A stretch of DNA of 18,692 nucleotides. Source: Candidatus Dadabacteria bacterium RIFCSPHIGHO2_12_FULL_53_21 (GTDB taxonomy: Bacteria; Desulfobacterota_D; UBA1144; Nemesobacterales; UBA2774). How positions within the stretch are numbered: position 1 is the stretch's first letter; every line of letters starts with the position of its first letter. The notes below the pieces were generated by a model, which had not been told where the DNA came from, did no database searches, and worked only from the letters and a program-made list of their open reading frames with translations. The DNA lies in the NCBI GenBank assembly GCA_001775255.1, contig MFCJ01000001.1, forward strand, positions 21,345 through 40,036, in the 5' to 3' direction. Positions 1 through 5,849 of this stretch are shown in pieces. A program made the position numbers and the translations under genes.

Positions 1-1
1 A

Positions 2-1255
2 AACGAAATCGCCCTGATGGCCCTGCCGATCATTCTCATCGCTATAGGAAGCTTCTCGTCGATAATAGGGGCCAAAAGCGTCGAATGGATGAAGGACCTC
101 GAACCCCAGCTGGTGCTGAGGAGGGCGACCTTCTACACGGGGGGTATTTATCTTGCGGCCTCGTTAATCGTCCTGCTTATCGTAGGCCTGGTCGACGGCA
201 TAAACAACATACTATGGATCTGGCTCGCATGTGTGCTCGGTCTCCTGGCCGGTATCGCCATCGGATTGCTTACAGAGTACTACACGTCGGGATCCCCGGT
301 CATAAAGATCGCCGAAGCCTCCCAGACGGGCGCCGCAACGAATATTATTCAAGGATTGTCAGTCGGCATGATGAGCACCACTCTTCCTGTGATCGCAATC
401 GCGGTCGCGATCGGGCTTTCATACTCGTTCGCGGGACTCTACGGCATCGGCATAGCCTCGGTAAGCATGCTTGCAACGATCGGGATCACCATGTCCGTAG
501 ACGCTTACGGTCCCGTCGCCGACAACGCCGGCGGTATAACGGAGATGTCGGGGCTCGGCCACGAGGTAAGAAAAATTACGGACAAGCTCGACTCGCTCGG
601 AAACACGACGGCTGCCATAGGAAAAGGGTTCGCGATCGGCTCGGCCGCTCTCGCCGCTCTCGCGCTGTTCGCGGCATTCACGAAAGCAGTCGGACTCGAG
701 TCGATAGACCTTACAAGGAGCCACGTGATCACGGGACTGATGCTGGGCGGCGCTGTGCCATTCCTGCTCGCGGCGCTGACGATGGGAGCGGTGGGGAGGA
801 CGGCCCAAAAGATGGTCGTAGAAGTGAGGAGGCAGTTCCGGGAGATCTCGGGTCTCCTGGAGGGGCAATCAAAGGCTGATTACGCTTCATGCGTGGGGAT
901 CAGCACAGATGCCGCGCTCAAGGAGATGATCGTTCCGGGGGTAATCGCCATACTCGCACCGATAGTAATAGGACTCATACTAGGAGCGGAGGGGCTCGGG
1001 GGTTTCCTCGCCGGGTCCATAGTCACGGGCGTAGTCCTCGCGCTGATGATGGCCAATTCGGGAGGCGCCTGGGACAACGCCAAGAAATATATCGAGGAAG
1101 GCAACCTGGGAGGAAAGGGTTCCGAAGCCCACAAGGCCGCGGTAGTGGGAGATACGGTGGGCGATCCTTTCAAGGACACTTCGGGGCCTGCCATGAATAT
1201 ACTTATAAAGCTCATGTCCATAGTCGCGGTCGTAATAGCGCCACTTCTTATCTAA
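2..1255 (+). CDS. hppA: Membrane-bound pyrophosphatase (ion-pumping), C-terminal part
   Basis: This is an integral membrane pump that couples hydrolysis of pyrophosphate to export of H+ or Na+. The reading frame is open to the left edge from base 2, so the N-terminal part, including the first substrate-binding loops, lies outside; about 417 residues are visible of a family usually near 670-700. Many hydrophobic helices alternate with the conserved loops DNAGGI, GNTTAAIGKGFA, GGAWDNAKK and GDTVGDPFKDTSGPAMN, all diagnostic. In the GNTTAAIGKG loop, Ala and Gly occupy the positions that separate K+-dependent (Ala, then Gly or Ala) from K+-independent (Lys and Thr) pumps, so I infer a K+-dependent enzyme. 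Whether it moves Na+ or H+ cannot be decided here. The internal ATG at 17 is not the true start. No clear terminator follows the stop. Confidence 0.96.
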   Translation, partial: NEIALMALPIILIAIGSFSSIIGAKSVEWMKDLEPQLVLRRATFYTGGIYLAASLIVLLIVGLVDGINNILWIWLACVLGLLAGIAIGLLTEYYTSGSPVIKIAEASQTGAATNIIQGLSVGMMSTTLPVIAIAVAIGLSYSFAGLYGIGIASVSMLATIGITMSVDAYGPVADNAGGITEMSGLGHEVRKITDKLDSLGNTTAAIGKGFAIGSAALAALALFAAFTKAVGLESIDLTRSHVITGLMLGGAVPFLLAALTMGAVGRTAQKMVVEVRRQFREISGLLEGQSKADYASCVGISTDAALKEMIVPGVIAILAPIVIGLILGAEGLGGFLAGSIVTGVVLALMMANSGGAWDNAKKYIEEGNLGGKGSEAHKAAVVGDTVGDPFKDTSGPAMNILIKLMSIVAVVIAPLLI

Positions 1256-1315
1256 TGAGGGGGCGGGGCTGTGCTCTATAAATTTATGAATGATACCAGA
1301 CAGTTTAAGAGATAA

Positions 1316-1343
1316 TTCACAAATCGAATATTACAGGTAAAAT
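1316..1343 (+). promoter_or_regulatory. Candidate sigma70-type promoter for rpsF-rpsR-rplI
   Basis: A -35 box TTCACA (1316-1321, five of six consensus) and a -10 box TAAAAT (1338-1343) are separated by 16 nt. Transcription would begin near 1350, just before the structured rpsF leader. It would let the ribosomal operon be expressed independently of the upstream pyrophosphatase gene. Based on consensus matching only. Confidence 0.45.
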
Positions 1344-1362
1344 ATAGCGTTTCAAAAACAAG

Positions 1363-1413
1363 CTGTCGTCCGGGGACAGAGCAGTGGTCCCGGGGCCGCA
1401 TAGACCGAGACAG
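1363..1413 (+). promoter_or_regulatory. Structured rpsF leader, candidate S6:S18 autoregulatory RNA
   Basis: An outer 5-bp stem CTGTC (1363-1367) / GACAG (1409-1413) encloses a strong hairpin, GGGAC (1373-1377) / GTCCC (1387-1391), extended past one bulged G by CC (1370-1371) / GG (1392-1393), with a 9-nt loop. The unpaired 3' side holds two CCG triplets (1396-1398 and 1405-1407). The S6:S18 complex is known to bind a leader element of its own operon that carries CCG in a bulge flanked by a stem and a hairpin, mimicking its 16S site. The outer stem overlaps the first bases of the Shine-Dalgarno AGGAGG (1412-1417). CTGTC can alternatively pair with a second GACAG at 1375-1379, which would free the ribosome site, so a switch is possible. 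Drawn by eye. Confidence 0.5.
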
Positions 1414-1427
1414 GAGGTTAATCATTT

Positions 1428-1856
1428 ATGGCAATCAAGCCAAAATATTACGAGACCCTTTATATTGTGAGACCCGATATAAAGGAAGAGGAGCTTTCGA
1501 AAATACAGCAGAAGTTGAACGAGGCGCTCTCGGCCCACGAAGGAGAGATCATCAAGTCCGACAGGTGGGCGCAGAGGGAGCTCGCATACGAGATAAAGGA
1601 CTACTCGAGGGGCGTGTATTACATAATTATCTTCACGGCGCTTCCGGGAGCGGTTGCGGAGCTCGAGAGACATCTCCGGTTCTATAATACGGATGTACTC
1701 AGGTTCATTACCGTGGCGATAAGCGATAACGCCGCCAAGAGGGAGAAAGCCGCCGCCGAGAGTAAAAGCCAAAACGAGCCTGCCGAAGCTGCTGCCGAGA
1801 GCAAAAGCCAAAACGAGCCTGCCGAAGCCCCTGCCCAGACAGAAGGAGAGAGCTGA
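1428..1856 (+). CDS. rpsF: 30S ribosomal protein S6
   Basis: S6 binds the central domain of 16S rRNA together with S18 in the small subunit platform. The body (about residues 1-105) shows the S6 pattern: YETLYIVRPD at the start, WAQRELAYEI, and RFYNTDVLRFITV. The start is set by AGGAGG (1412-1417), 10 nt before the ATG. At 142 residues it is longer than a minimal S6 because of a charged, Ala/Glu-rich tail (residues 109-142) carrying two copies of AAESKSQNEPAEA. S6 is known to be tail-modified with glutamates in some bacteria, but no modification enzyme is visible here. The stop codon overlaps the rpsR start by one base (TGATG), so the two are probably translationally coupled. Confidence 0.98.
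   Translation: MAIKPKYYETLYIVRPDIKEEELSKIQQKLNEALSAHEGEIIKSDRWAQRELAYEIKDYSRGVYYIIIFTALPGAVAELERHLRFYNTDVLRFITVAISDNAAKREKAAAESKSQNEPAEAAAESKSQNEPAEAPAQTEGES
1752..1829 (+). repeat. 39-nt tandem duplication in the rpsF 3' end
   Basis: Two adjacent 39-nt units (1752-1790 and 1791-1829) encode the same 13 residues, AAESKSQNEPAEA. They differ at three positions, all synonymous (GCC/GCT, AGT/AGC, GCT/GCC). The duplication keeps the frame and lengthens the acidic tail of S6. Confidence 0.95.
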
Positions 1857-2092
1857 TGGAATCACCGCGAGATAAAAAATATTTTGCTAAAAAGAAGGTA
1901 TGCAGATTCTGCACCGAGTCGATCGAGATGGATTATAAAAACGTCGACATGCTGTCGAGGTATATATCGGACAGGAAGAAGATCGTCCCCAGAAGGAACT
2001 CGGGCCTGTGCGCAGGATGCCAGAGAGAGCTTGCAGCCGCGATAAAAAGAGCGCGCTTCATGGCCTTGCTGCCTTACACAGTCCTCCATTAA
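1856..2092 (+). CDS. rpsR: 30S ribosomal protein S18
   Basis: S18 partners S6 on the small subunit platform. The 78-residue product has the typical core, NVDMLSRYISDRKKIVPRR followed by a basic helix ending KRARFMALLPY. It retains four cysteines, in CRFC near the N-terminus and CAGC in the middle, so this is the zinc-binding (C+) form; many bacteria carry a Cys-free S18. The start overlaps the rpsF stop by one base with no intervening gene; some bacteria have ssb at this point. The next gene in the operon, rplI, begins 74 nt downstream. Confidence 0.98.
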   Translation: MESPRDKKYFAKKKVCRFCTESIEMDYKNVDMLSRYISDRKKIVPRRNSGLCAGCQRELAAAIKRARFMALLPYTVLH

Positions 2093-2125
2093 TAGTCTCG
2101 GGGGACACAGTTTACATATTCGATA

Positions 2126-2142
2126 CCGCCGGTCTCCGGCGG
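2126..2142 (+). promoter_or_regulatory. GC-rich hairpin in the rpsR-rplI spacer
   Basis: A perfect 7-bp inverted repeat CCGCCGG (2126-2132) / CCGGCGG (2136-2142) with a 3-nt loop lies 8 nt upstream of the rplI Shine-Dalgarno (GGAGGT, 2151-2156). It has no T tract, so it is not a classical terminator. It could protect the 3' end of the rpsF-rpsR message, cause pausing or tune rplI translation. Function unknown. Confidence 0.45.
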
Positions 2143-2166
2143 GAAGTTTCGGAGGTGCACACAACT

Positions 2167-2616
2167 ATGAAAGTGATTTTTATTTCCGATGTTGAGTCCA
2201 TAGGCAGACAGGGAGAGATCAAGGACGTCAAGGACGGCCTTGCCAGGAACTTCCTTCTACCGAAAAAGCTCGCTATAACGGCAACCCCGGGGAATATCAA
2301 AATCTGGGAGCAAAAAAGCGGCGCCATAAGGAAAAAGGAAGACAAGGTCAAAGGGGAAGCGGAGAAATTCGCGTCCAAGCTGGACGGAGTTGCGATTAAG
2401 ATTCCGGTCAAAGTCGGCGAAGAAGAAAAAATATTCGGTTCGGTGACTTCCCAGAGCATTTCGGACGCGCTCGGAGAGCTCGGGTACGAGGTTTCGAGGA
2501 AGCAAATTGACCTGGCAAGCCCGATAAAAACACTCGGAACGCACGATGTGTCCGTAAAGCTCCACCACGACGTAATCGCGGTCATCAAAGTGGAAGTCGT
2601 CGAAGAGGGCCAGTAG
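2167..2616 (+). CDS. rplI: 50S ribosomal protein L9
   Basis: L9 binds 23S rRNA at the base of the L1 stalk and reaches across the ribosome surface. The 149-residue product has the expected two lobes: an N-terminal rRNA-binding domain (about residues 1-50, with GRQGEIKDVKDGLARNFLLP), a long charged helix (about 51-75), and a C-terminal domain with FGSVT and HHDV motifs. I chose the ATG at 2167 because the L9 sequence begins there and GGAGGT sits 10 nt upstream. The frame is open further upstream to 2008, but that stretch lies over rpsR and has no homology to L9. It is the last gene of the rpsF-rpsR-rplI operon. Confidence 0.98.
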   Translation: MKVIFISDVESIGRQGEIKDVKDGLARNFLLPKKLAITATPGNIKIWEQKSGAIRKKEDKVKGEAEKFASKLDGVAIKIPVKVGEEEKIFGSVTSQSISDALGELGYEVSRKQIDLASPIKTLGTHDVSVKLHHDVIAVIKVEVVEEGQ

Positions 2617-2665
2617 CAGGGCTTAAACCCGATACCGCGGCCATGGAGCGGCATTACAACAGGCA

Positions 2666-2698
2666 TAGCCGACGACACGTCGAGATGTGTTCGGGCTA
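2666..2698. terminator. Imperfect hairpin between convergent rplI and the DUF4412-like gene
   Basis: TAGCC (2666-2670) pairs with GGCTA (2694-2698). Inside this, CGA/TCG and CAC/GTG form a second short stem with bulges. The site lies in the 104-nt gap between convergent genes, where a bidirectional terminator is expected. There is no T tract on either strand, so this is only a weak candidate. Confidence 0.25.
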
Positions 2699-2720
2699 AA
2701 CGTCTCAATCCGGCCCAAGT

Positions 2721-3470
2721 TCACTGCTGCTTTAAAATGTCCTGGTAAGTTATCTTCTCGTAACCGGCGGGGGGCTGAAATTCGCTCGGGGGTATATCCT
2801 GCTTCTTCACAGTAACGATCTCTTCAACGAAGACCTTATCGCCGTCCGGTGAATGGTAAACGGTTTTCATGGGATAACCGTCTTCATAGATTTCCTGAAA
2901 TATCTTATACTCGTTATCCGATATCGAGGCGGAGCCGCCGACATTCTGACTTATCCTTTTTACCTCATTCATTAGCTTCGACATTTTTTTCATATCGAGC
3001 TCTTCGCTAAACCCGGCATCGCTGCTGACCCAGTACTCGGACTGCAGCTTGTCGTTGTCGAAGATTTCATACTTCCTGGAACTATAGCCCGCTATGGCGG
3101 CCGTTTCGTCAGTCTTCTTGAGGGTGATGTTCCGGCTGGCTATGGATACGTCCTTGTTTTCTGAAATTACGGACTCTATATATTTGAGATACTCGTCTCT
3201 GTTAAGGATTATATAGAGTTTCTTCTCGTCGTTCACAAACATGATATCCCCGGAGTTAAGGTCGAATATCACCGCCGGTGAAAACGGCCCGCCGTTCTCC
3301 ACCTGCTTGAATTTATCACCCTGAATGTAAATAGTGACTTTCTGTTTGTCGTTTGATCCCTGCTGATAACCGACCTGCTCCATTATGAGGCCCGAGTAAG
3401 CAGCGTTCTCAAAACCCGCAAAAACGAAAAGGACCGCCAGCGTAAAAATAACCTTCACCCGCGCTTGCAT
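2721..3470 (-). CDS. Exported DUF4412-like protein
   Basis: The 249-residue product begins with a signal peptide (residues 1 to about 25: basic start, hydrophobic core LAVLFVFAGF, then ENAAYS). The remainder is rich in beta strands: KVTIYIQGDKFKQ, DIMFVNDEKKLYIILNRDEYLKY, then IAGYSSRKYEIF. This pattern (strand pairs reporting gel-like hydrophobic residues, 'GYxxxKYEI', and a late 'YPMKTVYH') resembles periplasmic DUF4412 proteins, which have a LolA-like fold. No catalytic motif is evident and no function is assigned. GGAGGT stands 7 nt before the ATG. A good promoter lies upstream, and the gene is divergent from thi4 and convergent with rplI, so it is probably monocistronic. Confidence 0.8.
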   Translation of the reverse strand: MQARVKVIFTLAVLFVFAGFENAAYSGLIMEQVGYQQGSNDKQKVTIYIQGDKFKQVENGGPFSPAVIFDLNSGDIMFVNDEKKLYIILNRDEYLKYIESVISENKDVSIASRNITLKKTDETAAIAGYSSRKYEIFDNDKLQSEYWVSSDAGFSEELDMKKMSKLMNEVKRISQNVGGSASISDNEYKIFQEIYEDGYPMKTVYHSPDGDKVFVEEIVTVKKQDIPPSEFQPPAGYEKITYQDILKQQ

Positions 3471-3519
3471 TCAGATTACCTCCGATAAAATTCTAAATAT
3501 ATTCAGCCCCCCACCCGGA

Positions 3520-3547
3520 GATATAAGATAACCAATAATTCTGTCAA
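3520..3547 (-). promoter_or_regulatory. Candidate promoter of the DUF4412-like gene
   Basis: On the minus strand a perfect -35 box TTGACA (3547-3542) is followed after 16 nt by a -10 box TATATC (3525-3520). Transcription would start near 3513, giving a leader of about 40 nt before the ATG at 3470. Confidence 0.5.
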
Positions 3548-3594
3548 TAGCCACAGAAACCCCGCGCCGGCTGCGTTTCGGGCGGCGGATTGTG

Positions 3595-3636
3595 TATAAT
3601 AAATTATATTGACGCTCCCCGATTCTGTGATAGAGT
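3595..3636 (+). promoter_or_regulatory. Candidate promoter elements upstream of thi4
   Basis: There are two alternatives: a perfect -10 box TATAAT (3595-3600) without a good -35 box, or TTGACG (3609-3614) followed after 16 nt by TAGAGT (3631-3636). I cannot choose between them. No TPP riboswitch is recognisable in the leader. Confidence 0.3.
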
Positions 3637-3682
3637 AAACGGGTCTAAAGAGCCACTGAGATATTACGGAGGTATACATTTT

Positions 3683-4498
3683 ATGGCTGAATTTAAAGTT
3701 AAATTCGCGCCTGTCGGCGAGAAAGAGGTTACGAGGGCTATAGTCGAGGGTTTCGCGAAAGAGTTCAACGAATACATATCGAGTGATGTCATCGTAGTTG
3801 GCGCTGGTCCGAGCGGCCTGGTGGCGGCCAAGGACATCGCGAAACAGAAGTATAAAGTCCTTCTCGTAGAGAGAATGAACTACCTGGGCGGCGGGTTCTG
3901 GATAGGGGGCTACCTGATGAACAAAGTCACCGTCAGGGAGCCGGGGAACCAGGTGCTGGACGAGATAGAAGTGCCTTACGAGGAGGTCCAGAAGGGGCTC
4001 TTCGTCGCAGACGGACCGTATGCATGCTCAAAGCTGATTGCCATGACATGCGAAGCGGGGGCGAAAATAAGGAATATGACCATGTTCGACGACCTCGTGT
4101 ACAGGGAGAACGGGAGGGTGGCCGGAATCGTTATCAACTGGACCCCCGTAGCCAACATGCCCAAGGAAATTACATGCCTCGACCCGATAGCCATCGAATC
4201 GAAGCTCGTAATAGACGCGACGGGCCATGACGCCTACTGCGTATCGAGGCTCGCCCAGCAGGGGCTCTTTAAGAAGCTGCCCGGACACGGCTCCATGTGG
4301 GTGGAAAAGTCCGAGGACGCCCTCGTAGAGTACACCGGCGAAGTGCATCCGGGGCTTATCGCATGTGGGATGGCGGTCAGTTCCGTATACGGCCTGCCGA
4401 GGATGGGACCCACGTTCGGCGGAATGCTTCTTTCGGGTAAGAAAGCGGCTCAGGTCGCGATCGAAATACTCCAGAAACAGGAACAGGCAAGGGCGTAA
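3683..4498 (+). CDS. thi4: Thiamine thiazole synthase, Thi4 family, cysteine type
   Basis: Thi4 makes the ADP-thiazole precursor of thiamine from NAD+, glycine and a sulfur donor. The 271-residue product shows a dinucleotide-binding GAGPSG at residues 40-45, then ERMNYLGGGFWIGG, VINWTPV, DATGHD and the C-terminal GMAVSSVYGLPRMGPTFGGML, all family signatures. Residue Cys165, in TCLDP, aligns with Cys205 of yeast Thi4 (CMDP), which gives up its sulfur in a single turnover. The archaeal multi-turnover enzymes that use free sulfide have His there. So I infer a suicide-type enzyme, or at least one with the sulfur-donor residue. The ATG at 3683 has GGAGGT 9 nt upstream and matches the family N-terminus; the longer frame from 3590 has neither. 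It stands alone, divergent from the DUF4412-like gene. Confidence 0.93.
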   Translation: MAEFKVKFAPVGEKEVTRAIVEGFAKEFNEYISSDVIVVGAGPSGLVAAKDIAKQKYKVLLVERMNYLGGGFWIGGYLMNKVTVREPGNQVLDEIEVPYEEVQKGLFVADGPYACSKLIAMTCEAGAKIRNMTMFDDLVYRENGRVAGIVINWTPVANMPKEITCLDPIAIESKLVIDATGHDAYCVSRLAQQGLFKKLPGHGSMWVEKSEDALVEYTGEVHPGLIACGMAVSSVYGLPRMGPTFGGMLLSGKKAAQVAIEILQKQEQARA

Positions 4499-4512
4499 TC
4501 GAGATATTGCAT

Positions 4513-4538
4513 ATAAAGGGGAAGATAAACTCTTCCCC
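4513..4538 (-). terminator. Intrinsic terminator after the degP-ridA-DUF6775 unit, possibly bidirectional
   Basis: A perfect 7-bp stem GGGGAAG (4518-4524) / CTTCCCC (4532-4538) has a 7-nt loop. Read on the minus strand it is followed by TTTATAT (4517-4511), so it suits termination of the minus-strand gene that ends at 4555. The plus strand has a C-run and then CTTTA, so it may also stop thi4 transcripts less efficiently. An alternative longer pairing, ATAAAGG (4513-4519) with CCTTTAT (4544-4550), also exists. Confidence 0.6.
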
Positions 4539-4554
4539 CCCCTCCTTTATCCCA

Positions 4555-5340
4555 TCACCCGGCTTCCCTCAACGCTTCCAGGCACTTTTCACAGATACTC
4601 CCTTCATACTGAACCTTGAGTACTTCTTCCTGCCAGTGCGAGTTATATAAACAGCACCCTGTGTTCCCGCAGAATTCCCCGCCGGTCAGCTCGTAATACA
4701 CCGCCTGAAGCGCGTAAGAGCTCAAGATAGGTGATATCTTAGGGTCGTCGTATTCGACGTATCTGCCCTTATACATAATGTCGAGCTCCGATACATCCTG
4801 ACCGCTCCGGACGAGGCCGCCCTTGATAAAATAGTATTCTCTCGGCTTTGCAGGCGCCTCAACGAGCCCTGAAGTCGATATGAGAGCGGGACTTCCGGCA
4901 AGAATTACCCTCGCATGGTACCGCCTGCCGTCATACGTTCCGAAGAGCCGGCCCGTGAATATCATGTGGATATATCCTCTGCCTGTCTCTCCGGGGTTCT
5001 TTCCGGAAAGAGCCCCGTGCAGAATCCTCTGCATCCAGAGACCGTCGTAGAATTCCCCCCTCACGCCCTCGAGCCCGGACATTTTCCTCAGCTCCGAATC
5101 CGCTTGCGCTTCATTATCCGCGGGGAGTACATCGAGCGGATTTTCAATATCGGCAATCCTGGACCGGGCCAGGATATCGGCGATTCGGAATCGAATGTCT
5201 GAATTTCCCAGAAATTCGAATAGGTCTCCCCGACTTTGGGCTGAAATACCGAACCTGCCCAGGCGTTCGGTTATAACATCGGTATCTAGTGATTCGGATG
5301 GATAATCGGTATATATAAATACAGTTAAGCTTCGGCCCAT
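4555..5340 (-). CDS. DUF6775-like conserved protein, putative metal-binding
   Basis: The 261-residue product has no signal peptide. The middle (about residues 85-200) carries GLEGVRGEFYDGLWMQRIL and GYIHMIFTGRLFGTYDGRRYHARV, then STSGLVEAPAKPREYY. The C-terminus holds a compact cysteine cluster: Cys224, Cys229, Cys230, then LYNSHWQEE (His235), then Cys250 and Cys253, a plausible zinc site. From memory this resembles the family labelled DUF6775, sometimes annotated as a putative metallopeptidase and common in archaea; I see no HExxH, so a peptidase role is unsupported. It follows ridA by 44 nt on the same strand and is probably the last gene of the degP-ridA operon. The Shine-Dalgarno sequence before the ATG at 5340 is weak. 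Confidence 0.65.
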   Translation of the reverse strand: MGRSLTVFIYTDYPSESLDTDVITERLGRFGISAQSRGDLFEFLGNSDIRFRIADILARSRIADIENPLDVLPADNEAQADSELRKMSGLEGVRGEFYDGLWMQRILHGALSGKNPGETGRGYIHMIFTGRLFGTYDGRRYHARVILAGSPALISTSGLVEAPAKPREYYFIKGGLVRSGQDVSELDIMYKGRYVEYDDPKISPILSSYALQAVYYELTGGEFCGNTGCCLYNSHWQEEVLKVQYEGSICEKCLEALREAG

Positions 5341-5384
5341 ATGGGAAACAACTTAAGCAGGGATAGTCATTCCGATCAAGTCTT

Positions 5385-5849
5385 TCAAGTAGTAATTTCG
5401 GCTATGAGCTCGACTTCCACGGGGGCGTTCATTGGGAGCTCGGCCACTCCGACCGCAGCGCGCGCGTGACGCCCGTCCTCTCCGAAGACCTGATAAAATA
5501 AGTCGGATGCGCCGTTTATCACGTTCGCCTGATTATGAAAGCCTGGCGCGCTTGCGACGTATCCAGTCACCTTCACGATCTTTTTGACCCTGCCGAGCGA
5601 GCCTAACTCTTTACTCATCACGGCGAGCGCATTTACCGCCGAAGCCCTGGCCGCCTGAATACCTTCCTCAACAGTTATGTCGGAGCCGACTTTCCCCTGA
5701 AATAAGAGCCGTCCTTCCGATAACGGGAGCTGACCCGAAATAAAAATAAGGTTTCCGGTTATCGAGGCGGGCTTGTATGATCCGAGCGGCGCCGGTATAT
5801 CGGGGATTTTAATGCCGAGCCCGCTCAGCCTCTCTTCAACCTTTCCCAT
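5385..5849 (-). CDS. RidA/YjgF/YER057c/UK114 family protein
   Basis: Members of this family hydrolyse reactive enamine/imine intermediates released by PLP enzymes; others have diverged. The 154-residue product fits the longer subgroup, with PAPLGSYKPA at the start, NLIFISGQLPL, ALAVMSKELGSLGRVKKIVKVTGYV, and an Arg in HARAAVGVAELPMNAPVEVELIAEI at the place of the RidA substrate-binding Arg. The start is uncertain. The ATG at 5849 overlaps the degP end by 14 nt; a GTG two codons earlier (5855) has AAGGGG 6 nt upstream; a more distal ATG at 5885 would overlap degP by 50 nt and lacks a ribosome site. Overlap with degP implies cotranscription and coupled translation. Confidence 0.92.
   Translation of the reverse strand: MGKVEERLSGLGIKIPDIPAPLGSYKPASITGNLIFISGQLPLSEGRLLFQGKVGSDITVEEGIQAARASAVNALAVMSKELGSLGRVKKIVKVTGYVASAPGFHNQANVINGASDLFYQVFGEDGRHARAAVGVAELPMNAPVEVELIAEITT

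Noticed and set aside
2008..2166. Long upstream extension of rplI
   Set aside because: It overlaps rpsR in another frame and shows no L9 similarity; a Shine-Dalgarno precedes the ATG at 2167.
3640..3682. CTGAGAT-like element before thi4 suggesting a TPP riboswitch
   Set aside because: Only the short ACTGAGAT stretch fits. The other conserved TPP segments and the expected stems are absent, so it is probably chance.
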